Assembly: GCA_010094025.1 (NCBI GenBank)
Contig: ML991778.1
Span: 124,001-188,000, forward strand
DNA length: 64,000 nt
DNA from: Viridothelium virens
Taxonomy: Eukaryota > Ascomycota > Dothideomycetes > Trypetheliales > Trypetheliaceae
Direction of reading: 5' to 3'
Shown here: piece by piece, positions 1-12,564 of the stretch
How positions within the stretch are numbered: position 1 is the stretch's first letter
How the letters are laid out: each line of letters opens with the position of its first letter
Made by a program: the position numbers and the translations under genes
Notes under the pieces: generated by a model
What the model saw: the letters and a program-made list of their open reading frames with translations, nothing else
Database searches by the model: none
What the model was told of the DNA's origin: nothing

Positions 1-2153
1 ATAGACGCCAGCCGAATGGATTGGAACCTTTGAGGATGGTCTGTGGGGAAATCTTGGCGATGATGGTGTATCCATAGACCAGGTACGATTCGGACTGGAC
101 CGTATACCATTAGTAAAGGCTGAAAAATCGGAAGATTCGATACTGTGCTGAGGATAAAAATGTCCAGGATCAGGCCCTCTGCTCCCCCGAGAATTTTCTG
201 CATCGATTTGTGCTCCTTCACGAGATGTTGCCCTGCTATCGATACCGGGACTGTTATGCCTGCCTCCATGCGCACTATGTATCTCATGAGGTTCGCTAAA
301 TGCAAATTGATTTTGTCCACTATAGGCAATGTTGTTAAAGGGGCGTCCGTAGGTCGCTGGGAAGGCCCCATTATCCGGGTTGCCCGGTCTCCCAAAAGGC
401 AGCTCTTGCGGCCAGGAGAGAACATGAGATGGTTGAAGATCAGCGTACTCCAGAGAGCTGTCAGATAAGGCACCTCCAGTCTCAGTCGTGCTCCCCGGAT
501 TTTGACTCATTATCACCCTAGAGCGCTGGTAGACTGTCCCAGCGGAAGGTCGAACATCTTCTCGCTCGAGCATATCCTTGATCAAGTCCAACATGGGCCC
601 GGTGATACTATCAAAATTAACTGTGTCGTCGTAGATGCCTTGATGCGCCTTCTTAACTGCTCGGAGAACGGTTGAGCCATTGTGAAAGCATCCGGTATCA
701 CGAAAGTCTTCTATCTCCTGTTGCTCTTCTTCGCGATCCTTTTCGTACCTTTTCACACCATGCTGACCATGGTACAGCCATTCAGCAGCTATACTGAATC
801 CGCAGCCAAGGCTCCATACATCCACCTCCTGTGATATTTTTCGAGTGCTTCTTTCGTCGAAATCGTCGAAACTGTAACACTCCGGGGCTCCTGGAACGTT
901 TCAATAAATTGTATTGAGTAGGTAGTTTCTTAATGTCTTACCAAATGTCTTGGTCCCCTTAGCATCTTTGTCCACCACTCTGTTCGATATCTTTGTCGTA
1001 AAATGACTGAGGCCAAGGTCAGCAAGTTTGAACTTGCAGTGGTAGGGATCTTCAGGATTGAATCCCGAGCACAATATGTTACTAAGGTTGATGTCTTGAT
1101 GCCATCTATACAAGTCAGCAGTTGTCTTCACGGATGACGTAGAAAAAAAAACTTGCCCACGGAGGACTGTTGTATCCTGCAATTCTTGTATATCCACCTG
1201 ATGTATCTCCTTCAGAGCCTTGGTCAATGGAAGTAGACTCTTCCAAAAATCTCGCCTTTGGCCGTGAGTAGTAGGTCGTGGAACCTTATCGAGGTATTCT
1301 TGGAGCGTTCCACCATCCGCGTACTCGAGAAGGATGTGGAATGTATTCCCTTGCACAAAACTTCCAAAGAACGTCACAAGCCCTGGAATCCTAGCTACCT
1401 TTTTTCGAAGCGTAGCAAATGCCCGTACCTCATTCTCGTAGTGCTGTTCTTCATATTTATGAAAAGTCTTCAACACGAAAATATTACTGTGCGGGCCCTG
1501 TTTGTGATTAGAGTCTTCTAGCTCGAGTCGCGGTTTTGGACTGCATAGATGCGTACCTCCTGTGATCGGACACTTCCATCTAAGCGGTTGTGGGAATGGT
1601 GCAGGCGAATCTTGTACGTTTCTGCACTACCTCCGTGACCTATCTTTTCGCTATGTACAATCGGAAGAATGCGATTCGGCTCCCAGTGCTGATTGATGTA
1701 GTATCGAAGTAGAGGTGCACAAAATATCCATTGTACCCTGGAAAATGCTTCGAAGCAATCGGTTTCGGTATTCGCGGAGTGAGGGAAATCATCTGGGCGC
1801 TGGCGGAAGGGTAGGTACGAATCTGTCAGAGCTGGATATTTGATGAACTCGGTGATCAGATTACTTTTCTTGATGCAAATAAGAATAGCGAAGACTTTGC
1901 GATAGCTCTCTTCCACGGCGTCGACCTCGACATAAACCTGAGGCCCAGGAGCGAAGACCTCTTTCAGTATTTTGCGTAGGCATTGATTGTCAAAATATGC
2001 CTTTAACTCATCAGAGGGTATGAATTTTGGTGGCTCCTCTTGCGATCCAATGGTATCGGCTCGACTACCGCAGACGAGATTTTCATCAAACCACTTATGA
2101 AAGGCCAAAATGGCGGGTGATTCGTCGGACTGAGGATGCGCCTGCCCGGGCAT
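1..2153 (-). CDS. Fungal protein-kinase-like gene, 3' end outside window
   Basis: Exons on the minus strand: 1557-2153, about 1157-1521, 942-1105 and 890 to beyond position 1; about 672 codons are visible. The N-terminal region (FIPSDELKAYF, then a helical part ending QWIFCAPLL) is typical of a fungal kinase family found in many copies in Pezizomycotina. The kinase core follows: glycine loop GHGGSAETYKI, Lys in FVLKTF, catalytic WHQDINLSNIL, LADLGLSHF (DLG instead of DFG), GAPECY for APE, and DVWSLGC. A Ser/Pro-rich tail runs off the window. Intron 1106-1156 is GC-AG (gcaagt donor) and intron 891-941 is GT-AG. Frame is kept between glycine loop and Lys only by removing 35 nt (1522-1556), so there is either a very short intron or a frameshift. 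The start at 2153 was chosen because family similarity begins just after it. Substrate unknown. Family assignment is confident, intactness less so. Confidence 0.75.
1106..1156 (-). other. GC-AG intron in kinase gene
   Basis: The donor reads gcaagt, the usual GC-AG donor; a gctgac branch sequence precedes the tatag acceptor. Removing these 51 nt joins LRG directly to WHQDINLSNIL, the expected catalytic-loop sequence. The intron is a multiple of three and has no in-frame stop. Confidence 0.7.
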
Positions 2154-2752
2154 GGCGTATGATGACCTAAAAATACTATGGAGAACTTCATCTATCCTAT
2201 AGAACTGGCGCGTAGAAGCAAGAAAGCAGACGAGGTTCAAGAGCACTCGCCAACCCGGACTGATAATCGACATGGGAAGCAACAAGCACCAGTCCCAGGC
2301 CCCAGTGATCAATCCACATCGGCCAGCGGAGCTATCAGCTTTCACCCCTCATTGCCTTGCTGCTTACTCGGAGAGATTGCCGCCCAACTCCACGGCCCGG
2401 CGCCTCGTCGATCGACTCAAGGTGCAAGGCTGAGTGACAGCCTTGCAGTATCAATATGTGGCGGCTGCACTAGTGGCTAGCGTTTTCGCTATTACATGCT
2501 CGTGTGCAGAACAGGATACCTGCGTAAGCCTTGCAGCTAACCCCTCAGCTCTTGTAATTTCCAGGTCAAGAATGCCTCAACGCTGATCAAGTGGGTGTGC
2601 TTAGGTGTGAGTAATGTCGCCCATGTTGAAATTCCAAGCCTGAACCGCCGGAGAAGGAGAGTACGACAAAGTATGACATAGGAAGGAATCTCAAATTGGG
2701 GCATAGAGCACTGGAAATAAGACTAGGGTCCCTTGAAGTCGAGCCGTCCACT

Positions 2753-4758
2753 CTAGACAATCATTTCATTTGTTTTACCCTCCTGCTCTTTATTCTTTCG
2801 CTTTCTGGTGACGTATCGATAAAATATAGCGCATATTACGAAAGTCATCGCCGTCAAAGGTAATGCAATTTCAAGAAATCGTTCAAAAGCAGGTAGGGAA
2901 AATGCTTCGATGGGTTTGCCCGCGTCTGAAGGCGTCAGCTGAAGCACTCCGGTACTCATGAGAGTCTGCCTTACTTAGCCACTCGTGTACAATCATCCGC
3001 AGAAGTAGTAGACCTACTGCAGTAAAAGTAGCAGGGAGGAATAGTAACGTAATCAACGTAACAATGGTCATAGACACCGTTCCCCGTTCCGTTCTCACTG
3101 CAATGATTCCCATCTCCTCCGTCATCTTTTCCATCTCTTCTGCCGAAAGTTGCGCCTTCATGGCGAGATAATTTGTGGCTTGTGAGTTCCAGAAGTCCAA
3201 CATTCCGTTCAACTAAATTTCGTGAGCAACAGAAGCAGCTTGAGTGATTGACATCATTGACCCACTTGAGCTTTTTTAGAGTTGAAGAGGCTCTGAAGAG
3301 TAACTAATCGGTATTGATGAACACGTAAGTCATCAATGATGGCGTCCATACGGTCATTAAATCTCCTGTATTCTGTACTGCATTGAGTCTTGAGGTCATT
3401 TTGAAAGAGCTCGGGACCTAGTATCGTGCGATAGTGTCCCTGCAATTCCGAGATAATTTTTTCATTAGATTTAATCACAAGAAGTGCTTCGTCGGCCTGT
3501 TCTGCGAGAAAGTGGATATGTTTGAGGTCCTCAAGACTGAAAGGTCTTCGTTGAGACCAGTGCGATATAGCAGCAGTGGAGTATCCAGCCTTCTTTATTG
3601 GTCGAGTCGAGTGCGCAGGTTCAGTCGTACTCTGTCTGGATTGCCAAGAGAGCATACGGATTCCATTTGTAGCAGAAGATCTCTGACTAAAGGTTCTTTT
3701 CATACCGCTCTGCCACGGTGGACTGTTTACTTCTGCGGTTTCCATTATATCATTGTCTTGTAGAGGATCGGGTGCACCTTCAACGGACTGGGATAGTACA
3801 TCCCTCGTTCTTTTCTGTAACTCGTCTTCAAGATAATTTATATACTCGCGCCAATTTTCTCCAGCCCATTGACACAAGAGCAGATGGATCTCTAGTGATG
3901 CGGCCAAAGCTCCAGGAACCGAGTCAAAAGCCTCCAGGGGAGGGGTTTTCTTAGCTGATAAAGCCTTTGATATACGATTTTTCATCAAAGGACCTGCTTT
4001 CACAATCGTCCAGGTTGTCTTGCCGGTCTCAATGTCGAATATATTACTGACGGCGGCCCTTCTGATGGACCAGGGTACGAGGGCATCTGAAGTCAACTCT
4101 ACGGATTGCAGACTATAACATGACTGGAATTTACGACCGAAATTATGAGTAGACCATTGGGAGTGGCAGTCAGATTCGGACAGGTCGATTTGACGGCGGA
4201 ACCCGCTATACAGAAAATCCTGCCGGTACCTTTGTTGGCCAAAAGAGAAGATGAAATCTAGAAACTGCGGCATTATGCGATGGAAGGCCAAAATCAGAGT
4301 AAGCATGTTCCGTGTGACCCTCAGAGTTTCGCGAGAATTGCGGGCATGTATAAATCTATAGACAGTGTTAGACGACTTTTGTGTGCCTAAAGCATCTACC
4401 TACATAATCCTAGAAACCGGCTCGTTGAAATCCAACGCGGAGAGGCGTCGTAAATGTCCTTTCAGTTCATCTACATTTCGTAGACAGAAAGGTTTGAATT
4501 CTGTAGATACCCAATGCTGGGAGGTAAGAACGAGAGCCAAAAACAAAGATAAGGGCATTCGTCTTAGCACTGACCTCGGGCGCCTTCAAGAAGCTCTAGC
4601 ACGTCTACAGATGCTTCGTCTGTGCAGCACAAATGCGATGCATCTCGTTCCAGCCTTCTGTGATAAGCATTGAGTTCGTGATGGAGAGTGTTCGGATCGT
4701 CCAAATCCTTCGGATACGACGCCGCAGCCTCTTCCATCCTGGCAAATTCAGACGACAT
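2753..4758 (-). CDS. CorA-like two-helix membrane protein
   Basis: Exons 4575-4758, 4404-4500, 3266-4355, 3018-3212 and 2753-2965 total 1,779 nt (592 aa). The large N-terminal cytosolic domain carries IHARNSRETLRVTRNM and an FLDFIFSFG segment, seen in fungal CorA-like proteins. A long helical stretch leads to the C-terminal hallmark: an acidic helix ending in the first membrane segment (TLITLLFLPATFTATL), a short loop, then a second membrane segment (ALPLTAMTFVICAIF) and a basic tail. Prokaryotic CorA magnesium channels have GMN before the second helix; here the loop reads LMSTGVLQ, so magnesium transport cannot be assumed. Removing the 52-nt intron 2966-3017 restores the continuous LPATFTATLMSTG stretch, which strongly supports the model. 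It lies downstream of, and on the same strand as, the kinase gene. Function unknown. Confidence 0.82.
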
Positions 4759-4763
4759 CTTGA

Positions 4764-5036
4764 TCAGGTGAGTTCAACGATTTCAGTGAAGAGTTGTGTA
4801 TAGATGTCTTGCTCTAAACGGAACAAGTCGAGATTAAATCCCTTTTCTTCAAGGCAGAAATGCTTAGTCCACGCAGTGTTGCGTAGCCAACGAAGGGTGG
4901 CGCCACGGGCATGCAGGGCTTTCCGCAATCGGGAGAGCTTGCCCCTTGCGACATGGCTTTTATCGCCATTCGCCTTTTGCAAGGTCTCAAACCTGGACAC
5001 GTACCAGTAAACAACATGTGTAGATGTGTACGACAT
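4764..5036 (-). CDS. Small unrecognised ORF upstream of CorA-like gene
   Basis: An ATG-initiated frame of 90 codons ends 6 nt before the CorA-like start. It is basic and helical (KLSRLRKALHARG, LFRLEQDIYTQLF). I do not recognise a family. It could be a short gene, a remnant of a larger accessory gene, or chance; the CorA-like model does not need it. Confidence 0.2.
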   Translation of the reverse strand: MSYTSTHVVYWYVSRFETLQKANGDKSHVARGKLSRLRKALHARGATLRWLRNTAWTKHFCLEEKGFNLDLFRLEQDIYTQLFTEIVELT

Positions 5037-5309
5037 GGACTAGGTCTATTTGATGGCTACTGTTGCATCCAATGAAGGATCGGAGCTGAACAATCCTATG
5101 CCTTCTAGTCTCTAACTAGGTAAAGTATCGTAGTTAGGCAATCATCTCGCTTTCGCCCCAACCGGTAATCCCCTTCCAATTCCACTTCTACATCAAAGTG
5201 CCTAAAGCTTTCCACTAAGATTCTGCCCCTCATCAACGTGGCCACTTCGTCCAAACGAGCAGACAATTCAGGGCTACTGTCCCTTGTATCACCCTACAAT
5301 GAGCAGCAC

Positions 5310-5640
5310 CTACTCATCCTCGTTCCTATGCGCTGCGCGTAACTTCTGAAGTTCTTTCTTATGTGTCTGAAAATATTGATCAATAATTAGCTGCGCACGG
5401 GAACATTCACACCCTTAGCTGAATCTGACCTCGCTTAACTTTTCTGGGATCGTAAAAACATAGTCGTCATTCCGGAACTACCCTAGTATCAGTGCTTGGT
5501 CCTAATGGGCTACATGAGGAAGCTGTTGAAACTTCATTACCTTGACTTCGAAGTCCTTTTTGCCAAATTGCTCCTCGAGAAACGCGATCATGACGGGCTT
5601 TGGTAGTTGATAACGCGGGAAAGTATCTTCAACCCACCCT
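5310..5640 (-). CDS. Small gene or gene remnant of unrecognised family
   Basis: Three minus-strand segments join cleanly through consensus splice sites: about 5541-5640 (WVEDTFPRYQLP, then FLEEQFGKKDFEVK), 5430-5477 (FRNDDYVFTIPEKLSE) and 5310-5390 (QYFQTHKKELQKLR, ending at TAG). Introns would be 5478-5540 (63 nt) and 5391-5429 (39 nt). The peptide has the composition of a real folded domain and recalls small uncharacterised fungal proteins, but I cannot name the family. A further possible upstream exon (YPSPYDYSALLRKS, near 5715-5815) runs into a stop without a clear donor, so the gene may be broken or its 5' end misread. Confidence 0.35.
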
Positions 5641-8600
5641 GCTGGCATACTTTGTTTCCGTGTATAGCGAGGCTGAATTGAATACTGAAGGTCCGGTTAA
5701 CGGCTATTGGGTCTTGGCAATGCACCACGGCTTATTGGGGTTGACGCGTTTTGCCAAGGACTTGCGGAGGAGGGCACTATAGTCGTAAGGGCTTGGATAC
5801 GCCCGACCGTGGTGCCGAACCTTTTCATGCTTTTATGTTTATCGCGCAAGGCTGTCATGCAGGCTCTTCTGAGGGCTCCCCTGTGCTAGCTTGCTAGAGT
5901 AGAGCCTCATTTTCAAGGTGTTGCCTTCCCGCCCAGCTGCCTTGGGCAAGGCGACAGTGGGGCCACCTCGCTGGCTACCAATCGTTATGAATCACTTTAT
6001 CAGTCATCATGGAATTCGCCTATCGGGCTGAATTAATTTGAGAGATCTTGATTTCCAATGCGAGAGTCGAGCCTGTTATGGCCACTGGGCATGTGAATGA
6101 GCCTTGCTGTTTTAGGACTAGGTCATGCACCCCAAACGATCAAGCTCACTGTTACGATATCATTTGAAGTACCGTACAGCATTGCTCAGATTGAGTGCTT
6201 AGCCTCTTTCACCAGTCCATTTCAATCCCCATTTCCACGGCTTCGTCAGTACTTCATCAAGAAGAACCACCTTTCTGGTGGGCTTTGGGTTATCAATTCC
6301 AGCAAGCCATGTTGCTGCTGTTTCATTTGTTCCTCCTTCCAACTCTCTTCACACATTCATTCAATTTGGGAGACCTGTCACCAATATCGTACATCTCACT
6401 TGATCTCACTTCTACTCTCGCTCTTCTACAGGCTGAATCGACTAGACCAATTCAAAGTTCCCGCGAGCTGAGCAAATATAACATGATATTACTTTCTAGA
6501 CCTCGTGGATGATTTGTCTATCATCTCAATCGTGGCAACTTATCTGAATGAAGTCGAGTAAGATGCAGGACATCGTGCGCGTATTTGTGACGTTGATGAC
6601 TTTGGGTAAGTAGTATCCTTGTGGGTCAATGACAATAGACTGCGCACGTCTTGGGAAACTTTTCTTGTAGGTGCCGGAGGTGAACTAGCCTCAGAGGTAT
6701 GTCCGTCTGTGCGAGATGTTGAGTCGGAATTGTTTGAACCTGCGGAGAAGCTTGCTTCTGACCTGCAATACGGATAGCTTTCGTTCACTGCTAATTTATG
6801 AACTTGCCTCGTGAACTTGCCATGTGAGCTTGTAGCTGCATTGGAGATTCGCTCTACTGTCAAGTTTTAAGCTACCCCCAAAAGCATAGCCACTGCAATG
6901 CTGGTTTAGATTTGCATACGCGAGGAGACTGCGTTCAAACTTTTGATGCTCAGTCTCACTCGCTGAAAAAAGCACTTTCTTGCTGCGAAGATGTCTTGTC
7001 TTCTAATATGATGGTAGCTTTCTGTAGCGCCAGTCGCGCCATAAACTTGAGCAACTCTTATCTCGGCGGGCTGACTCTCGAGAAATGCGATGTTCGGAAG
7101 GCGGACGTTAGAACTCGTAGCAATGACCTGTGCTTGCCGGCGCTGATGAAGTTTACCCATGCTCTGTCGATGAAGATTCTCTGACGAAAGAGAATTCCTT
7201 CCATGGCTGAGATTTTCGAGGGGCATTGCGGCATTGAGCAAGTACCGGAGTTCACTGCGCAGGTACATCGAGTCGAGCATTTTAGATGACAAAAAGAAAA
7301 GGGTTCGGTCAGCTCGAAACGTAGTCTTTTCACTGCTTGAAGATCTCGACTACTATAGCCAGATGTACGCTTTTGGTCACGCCGCCTGCATATGAGTGCC
7401 TTTAGCTATTTGTCATTGCGGTATCAGTCAAACATAGGAAAATCGACAAGAGGGAAAGATAATCATTTTCGTTAAACGAATGTGCAATGTTGCGCCAACC
7501 GATTGGTACCCGGGGGTATCCTCGCGAAAGGGGCAAGAAACTCTGGGTACGCGCAGGAATCTTTCGCAGCCATACCCTTGTACATGACTCGTTCATGGAT
7601 TTGTCGCATGATTTCGCCAAATCAGCATTCCCAATAGAACTGCTGACAAGTGATACATCAGTAGAACACCGGTAGTCGTTGCTGTTTCAAGCATAGCGAC
7701 TGCTCTTGGTCATATTTCTCGAGACTTCTTGCTAAATGGGAACTCATTGTAGAGGCAAGCGATGTAGACAATGACGGGGGTTTGCTGGATAGTTGTGGGG
7801 AGATTTAGGTGGAGGACAGGTCACCAGGTCTTGCTGCCAACCCCGCCCAGTACGCAGGCGCAGATTTCCTTAGAGGATGATTTGAACGAGTCAGGCTCTT
7901 GGCGTTTCTTTTCAAAGCACCAAGACCAAGACAAGTGGCCGTATTCCAAGAGACCCTGCACAGAGCGCCTGCTCGGTGCAGCCCAGCAAAGCAAACAAGG
8001 TCTAGAGTGCGATGCCCGCCCAAATTTCAAAACACAAATTATGGATGCACTGATGCAGTCGAATATATTCGTCGGGATTGCGTGACACAATCGCAATCGA
8101 CAATTGAGAGCGATAGTGAGGCTTAATCTCGTCATTTCACGTCCTGAGTCCGAAGTCTAGACTTTGGACGTCGATCACCGGGTTCTAGAACCGCTTGCTT
8201 GATCGGCGTCCTCAAGCTTCGGCAGCGGCCGGTCCCAGGGCTTGTGGCGAACGGGAATGGCGCGTAGCCTTTATCTTAGAAGTGGTGCGAAGGGTAGTTC
8301 CGCAGCTAAGAGATCAAACCCAACTGTGGATGTGGTTCTTTTTCACTGAGGTTGAGATGCAAGGTGACGGGATGAATGTAGCATTGCCGATCCGTTTTCA
8401 CCTCCAATTGTCCGTGCTGTTCCTCGTCTGACCAATAACATGTGTTCTGCAATCGGCAATGCGGAAGGAGCACATATCAGAAATAAAGACTTGATGGGCA
8501 TCAAAAATCGAGCATTACTTGAATTGGCCTAAAGATTCCAAAAGCGGACTCCCCAAGGACTCAGGCTATAAGTCCTCGGGTAGCGAAGCGATGCCAGAGT

Positions 8601-11600
8601 CCTCGGAAGCTAGAATGATGGGTCGTAGTCTCCAGCTCTGTGGCTGGCCGGTAGGAGTAGGAGCTTACGGTGATGATATGCTGCTTCGAGTAAGAGAGAC
8701 AGCTCAATGGAGTGCTTCAGATAGCGCACCCATTAGATGCAGATCAGAAGCATGCTTAAATGCAAGCTTAAATTCAAGCTGAAATAGAGGGGCATATTGG
8801 GAGGATCTCCATCGTCATTGTGCCCGATTTATGAGAATGACGAAAGAACATGTAAGATCTCGGGTTTGCCTTAATTACCTTGGTTTCCCCCCCAGTTGAC
8901 CGACTTGTGCAGCATTCTCTAGCAGAAACAAAACTTCAGGGATGGCCGTCGATCGGCCGCGAACCTGACAAATTCTTGAGATTATGTAGTATTGATGAAT
9001 TCATAGATACCAACCTCGCCCGACTGAGAAGGCGTCGCCCTGATTGTCATTATCGGGGCCATATAACTATTGGCTATATCTGAGAGATAGCCAGGGTATG
9101 CCGTGGTACAGATTAGGGGTACCTCGTGTAGACGCACCCGGCCTGCACCCAGAAATTTGCAAAGCGGCCTGGATACCGCATGCGCGGTGCAGAAAATGCA
9201 GTTGAGACGTATCGAACCCTCGGTCGCCTACTTTTCCCAGATTAGATGCTCCCAGTGTTCGCGTCTGGATACTCTTCTGGTCTGGGCAAATGCTAATTTG
9301 GCGGGGATGTAGGGAGCAGGCTATTCTTGTATCTCTAGCCGGCCTAGTCTGGGACTATTCGAGATGCAATTTCTTGTCATCGCCGAGCTAAGACCAAGAC
9401 GCCGGCGTTCGGTGATTATCAGTGCATCTCGAACCCCAGCGAGCTTGGCTTGGACATGGCTTCTGGCGAAGAACGTCCCCCTTGTCCATCGCGTGGCAGC
9501 CAAACCGCGGGAACCGAAAATCTTTTTCCCTCGTAAGCAAGGACAACACCTGCGGGTTGGCTTCCACCCTTCGGTCTGGTGGCATGGCTGCGGGATCCGA
9601 ATCAATGGGGCTGGCTCTTGAGCCAAGAGCTGGGCGACTTCGTCCCAATCCAGTTTGAGCCTCGCGCCATTCCGCTCCACGGATTACAATCAGATAGTAC
9701 TCTGCTAGGCGGGACATTTGGAGACGGACACATACTGCCGCTCGTTCGCGCCGGCCTCGTAAAGTTGACCAAGTGCTGAGCATGACGGTGCTATAGTTAG
9801 GAACGGAACAGTATCGATTTCTTCCAGGACCGATCTACTATCAAGGAGCATAGGGAGCGTGGTGCTCATGGGAGTTCCTTTTTCCACGCAAGAGAGTCAA
9901 AAGTACGATAGCGCGTCGCCATCGGAGGCACCTGCTTTGGCGCGCTGCACGGTGAAGGAGAAGGAGCATGGAAGAGGATTTAGGATGGCTAGTCGCGAGC
10001 GAGCTGGACACTATGACTTGAGAGGGAGAGTGGGGTCGCCAAAGTTGGTAGCGTCGCTCGAGCTCTCAGATAAGCTGGTGATTGGTGGAGCTAGACAGGG
10101 AGTCAGCATGTTACACGGGTCCAATAGTCCTGCAATTATCGCCTGAAATATCCTGAGCCAAGGGCAAGGTCAGAGTGCGGATGGAGGATGATTTGCAAAA
10201 GACGACATGCGCGTTCCTGGAGACGCCCGCTCTGCGATGCTCTCGTCCTGTCGCAAGTTGCATGTTGCACGTCGCACCAGATTCGCCCAGCAGCGCCATT
10301 GCCGATTGCGACAACGGACGGTGGCAGACAGCCTTTGTACCCGGCTCCTCGGTCGCTTCCGGGGGCAGATCCCCGTGCCGCATGGCAACAGGCATCAAGC
10401 TGGCCGCGGCTTCCAGCTGTCCACGGCGGTGGGAGGGAGTGTGCGTCGCGGTGCAGTGCTCTTGCAGGCTCTTGCAGGCCCTTAGCAGGTGGGGATGCGC
10501 TCCCAGCGGCTAGATCGACTCGCCGCTGTCCTGTTCCTCCTCGAGCACGGCGCCAAGCATCGCGCCAAACCGGGCAGTCGGTAATTTGATGTTATGCAGC
10601 ACTCGCGACGGCTGGGCTCGCGTCGACAATTCTCGTGATCCCTCATGAATGTCAAACCAGCGATGCGCTGCAGGGGGTACGCTAGCCAAGCTGGCTTCGA
10701 CGCATGCACATGGATATATGCATAGATCAAGAAATGAATCGCAATTATCCACGTGGCCGAGGAGGGGAAGCTCGGTCATTGGCGACAGCCCCGTCCGCCC
10801 AAGCAGCCCAAGCAACCCAAGCGACTCAAGCCAGCTTTACGTGCGTACAGAGAGGTATTCTATCTTGCATTCCTATTGCAAAATAGGAAAAACAAAGGAA
10901 CGAAAACAAACGTCAGACCCCCACACATTCCCCCCATCCCCTCTGACACCCCGACACCCTGACTACCGTATGCTGGAGCAGATGAAGGTGACGCACAAAA
11001 TGGTGTTCCTGACAATGGAACGCTCGCATTTCGAAACAGCAGAACGATCGGTACAGGACAGAGCTGCAACCCGAGCGGAGAACCGGCGAATGATCTGGGG
11101 CGATTTATTAGATGATGCCTGTTTAGTTGGGACATGCAGTCGTGCATCATCTAGCTCCACGGTTTGTCCACGGGTCACTCCCTCCCATTTTATCCCACGT
11201 ACTCCGTAGGTGCTATAGTTGCGCGGGCCAGGATCCCATCTCGACGCGGCTCCGTCTGGTTTTGGCCCCGTCTCATTTTACCTTGCGGGCGATCCTCGCA
11301 GAACTGGAGACATGGGAAGGATGGGCAGGATGGGCAGGATGGGAAGGGAAAGTTACGGTGATTACTGTGGCTAGGATGCCCTAGTGCTGCCGGGCAGACC
11401 CTTTCTGTCGCTGCGATCATGCCAGAGAGTTTCAACCCCCGCACAGTATCGTCGCGATCGAGAAGAGGCAGCGTGGTGGAAGATGCATCTGGCAAGGCAG
11501 AAGATCAGACGCCCGTCCCGTCGCCAGGCTCGACCAATGAGCTGGCGACTGGGTCGGGCTTTTTGTCAAAGCTGTCTCGGCGTGTGGAGGAGAGCATCTA

Positions 11601-12560
11601 GACCGCGGGCACGCACATGATCTGCACCAGGCCCAAACCGGAGGCTCGTCTCAACCCTCGGTGCCTCGACGGCGGACAAAGCAGACGAGGGCCGTCAGCA
11701 TTTGCTCGATTGGCATATTAACCGTCGGACATGTCCGCCCAAAAGGTCATATTTGCGCCGATTGTAAGAGACACGATCACGATGTCGGCCAGCTGGGGGA
11801 GAAGGTGAGAAGGTGAGAAGCGCTGACTATTGGCACTTGTCTCAAAGCAGGCCGGCCAATAAAGCGGTCATCGATATCGTGCCAGATCTGTATCCGTATT
11901 TTGCTCTCCCACCCACTGGCACCCAGCTGTTCTTTCAGCCAAGCAGCGGACCCGACGCATTAAGCGATGGGCCTCGCGCAAGCCGTCCCGCACGCCTCTG
12001 CGCCGTCTGCCACCTCCCCCGGCTCTTCATCACGCCTTGGGCTGCCGGACAGGGCAAAGGCTCCTGCACCGCTCGCCAGCTATTCGCCAGCCATTCGCCA
12101 ATCCACTTCCGCGCCCTCCCTGCAGCTGCACGAGACAGGCGCTCCCAGATCCTCAGCGGGAGCTGGCCAGAGCGCTGCCTGCTCGCCCATCTCATCATCG
12201 TGTTTGTCCACGGGCCATGCTTGTTTATTCTGGTCCTTGCTCCCCAATTGCTCTCCCATCTCTCCCCCTCCCCCCCTCCCCCCGCTGTACATACGGTGCA
12301 TACGGTAACTAGAACACTCCTCTCATTTGTTTTACGTATCGTCATGGCAAGACCAGCCTCCCGTCGCTCCTCGGCCCGACACTTGGCCGCCTATCGCGCT
12401 GGCTTTGCTTTTGTTGCAGGCCTCGTTTGATTTGGCTGCTTCCGTCCTGGTGCTCGCCATTCTCCCTAACCTTCTCCTGGCGCATGGGACCATTTTGGCT
12501 CCCCCGGCATCCCGGCTCGATCCAGATTCCCAGAGAGCGAGCTCGGACGGAAGCCTATCG
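5641..12560. other. Gene-poor stretch, no supported gene
   Basis: Open frames here are short, overlap on both strands and resemble no family I know. A Ser-rich minus-strand region around 6540-7292 has two adjacent frames (128 and 107 codons) that might be exons of a small protein, but no start, splice pair or domain supports this. GC-rich blocks near 9.4-10.5 and 11.8-12.5 kb give open frames in several phases at once, as expected from composition. A 9-bp unit is repeated three times at 11318-11344. Confidence 0.5.
11318..11344 (+). repeat. 9-bp tandem repeat, three copies
   Basis: The unit AGGATGGGC is present three times, the last copy ending in A instead of C. It is intergenic. Confidence 0.8.
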
Positions 12561-12564
12561 CATG

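Noticed and set aside
11813-12430. 205-codon plus-strand frame upstream of the C2H2 gene
   Set aside because: GC-rich stretch open in several phases on both strands; no domain, and immediately upstream of the ATG-free leader.
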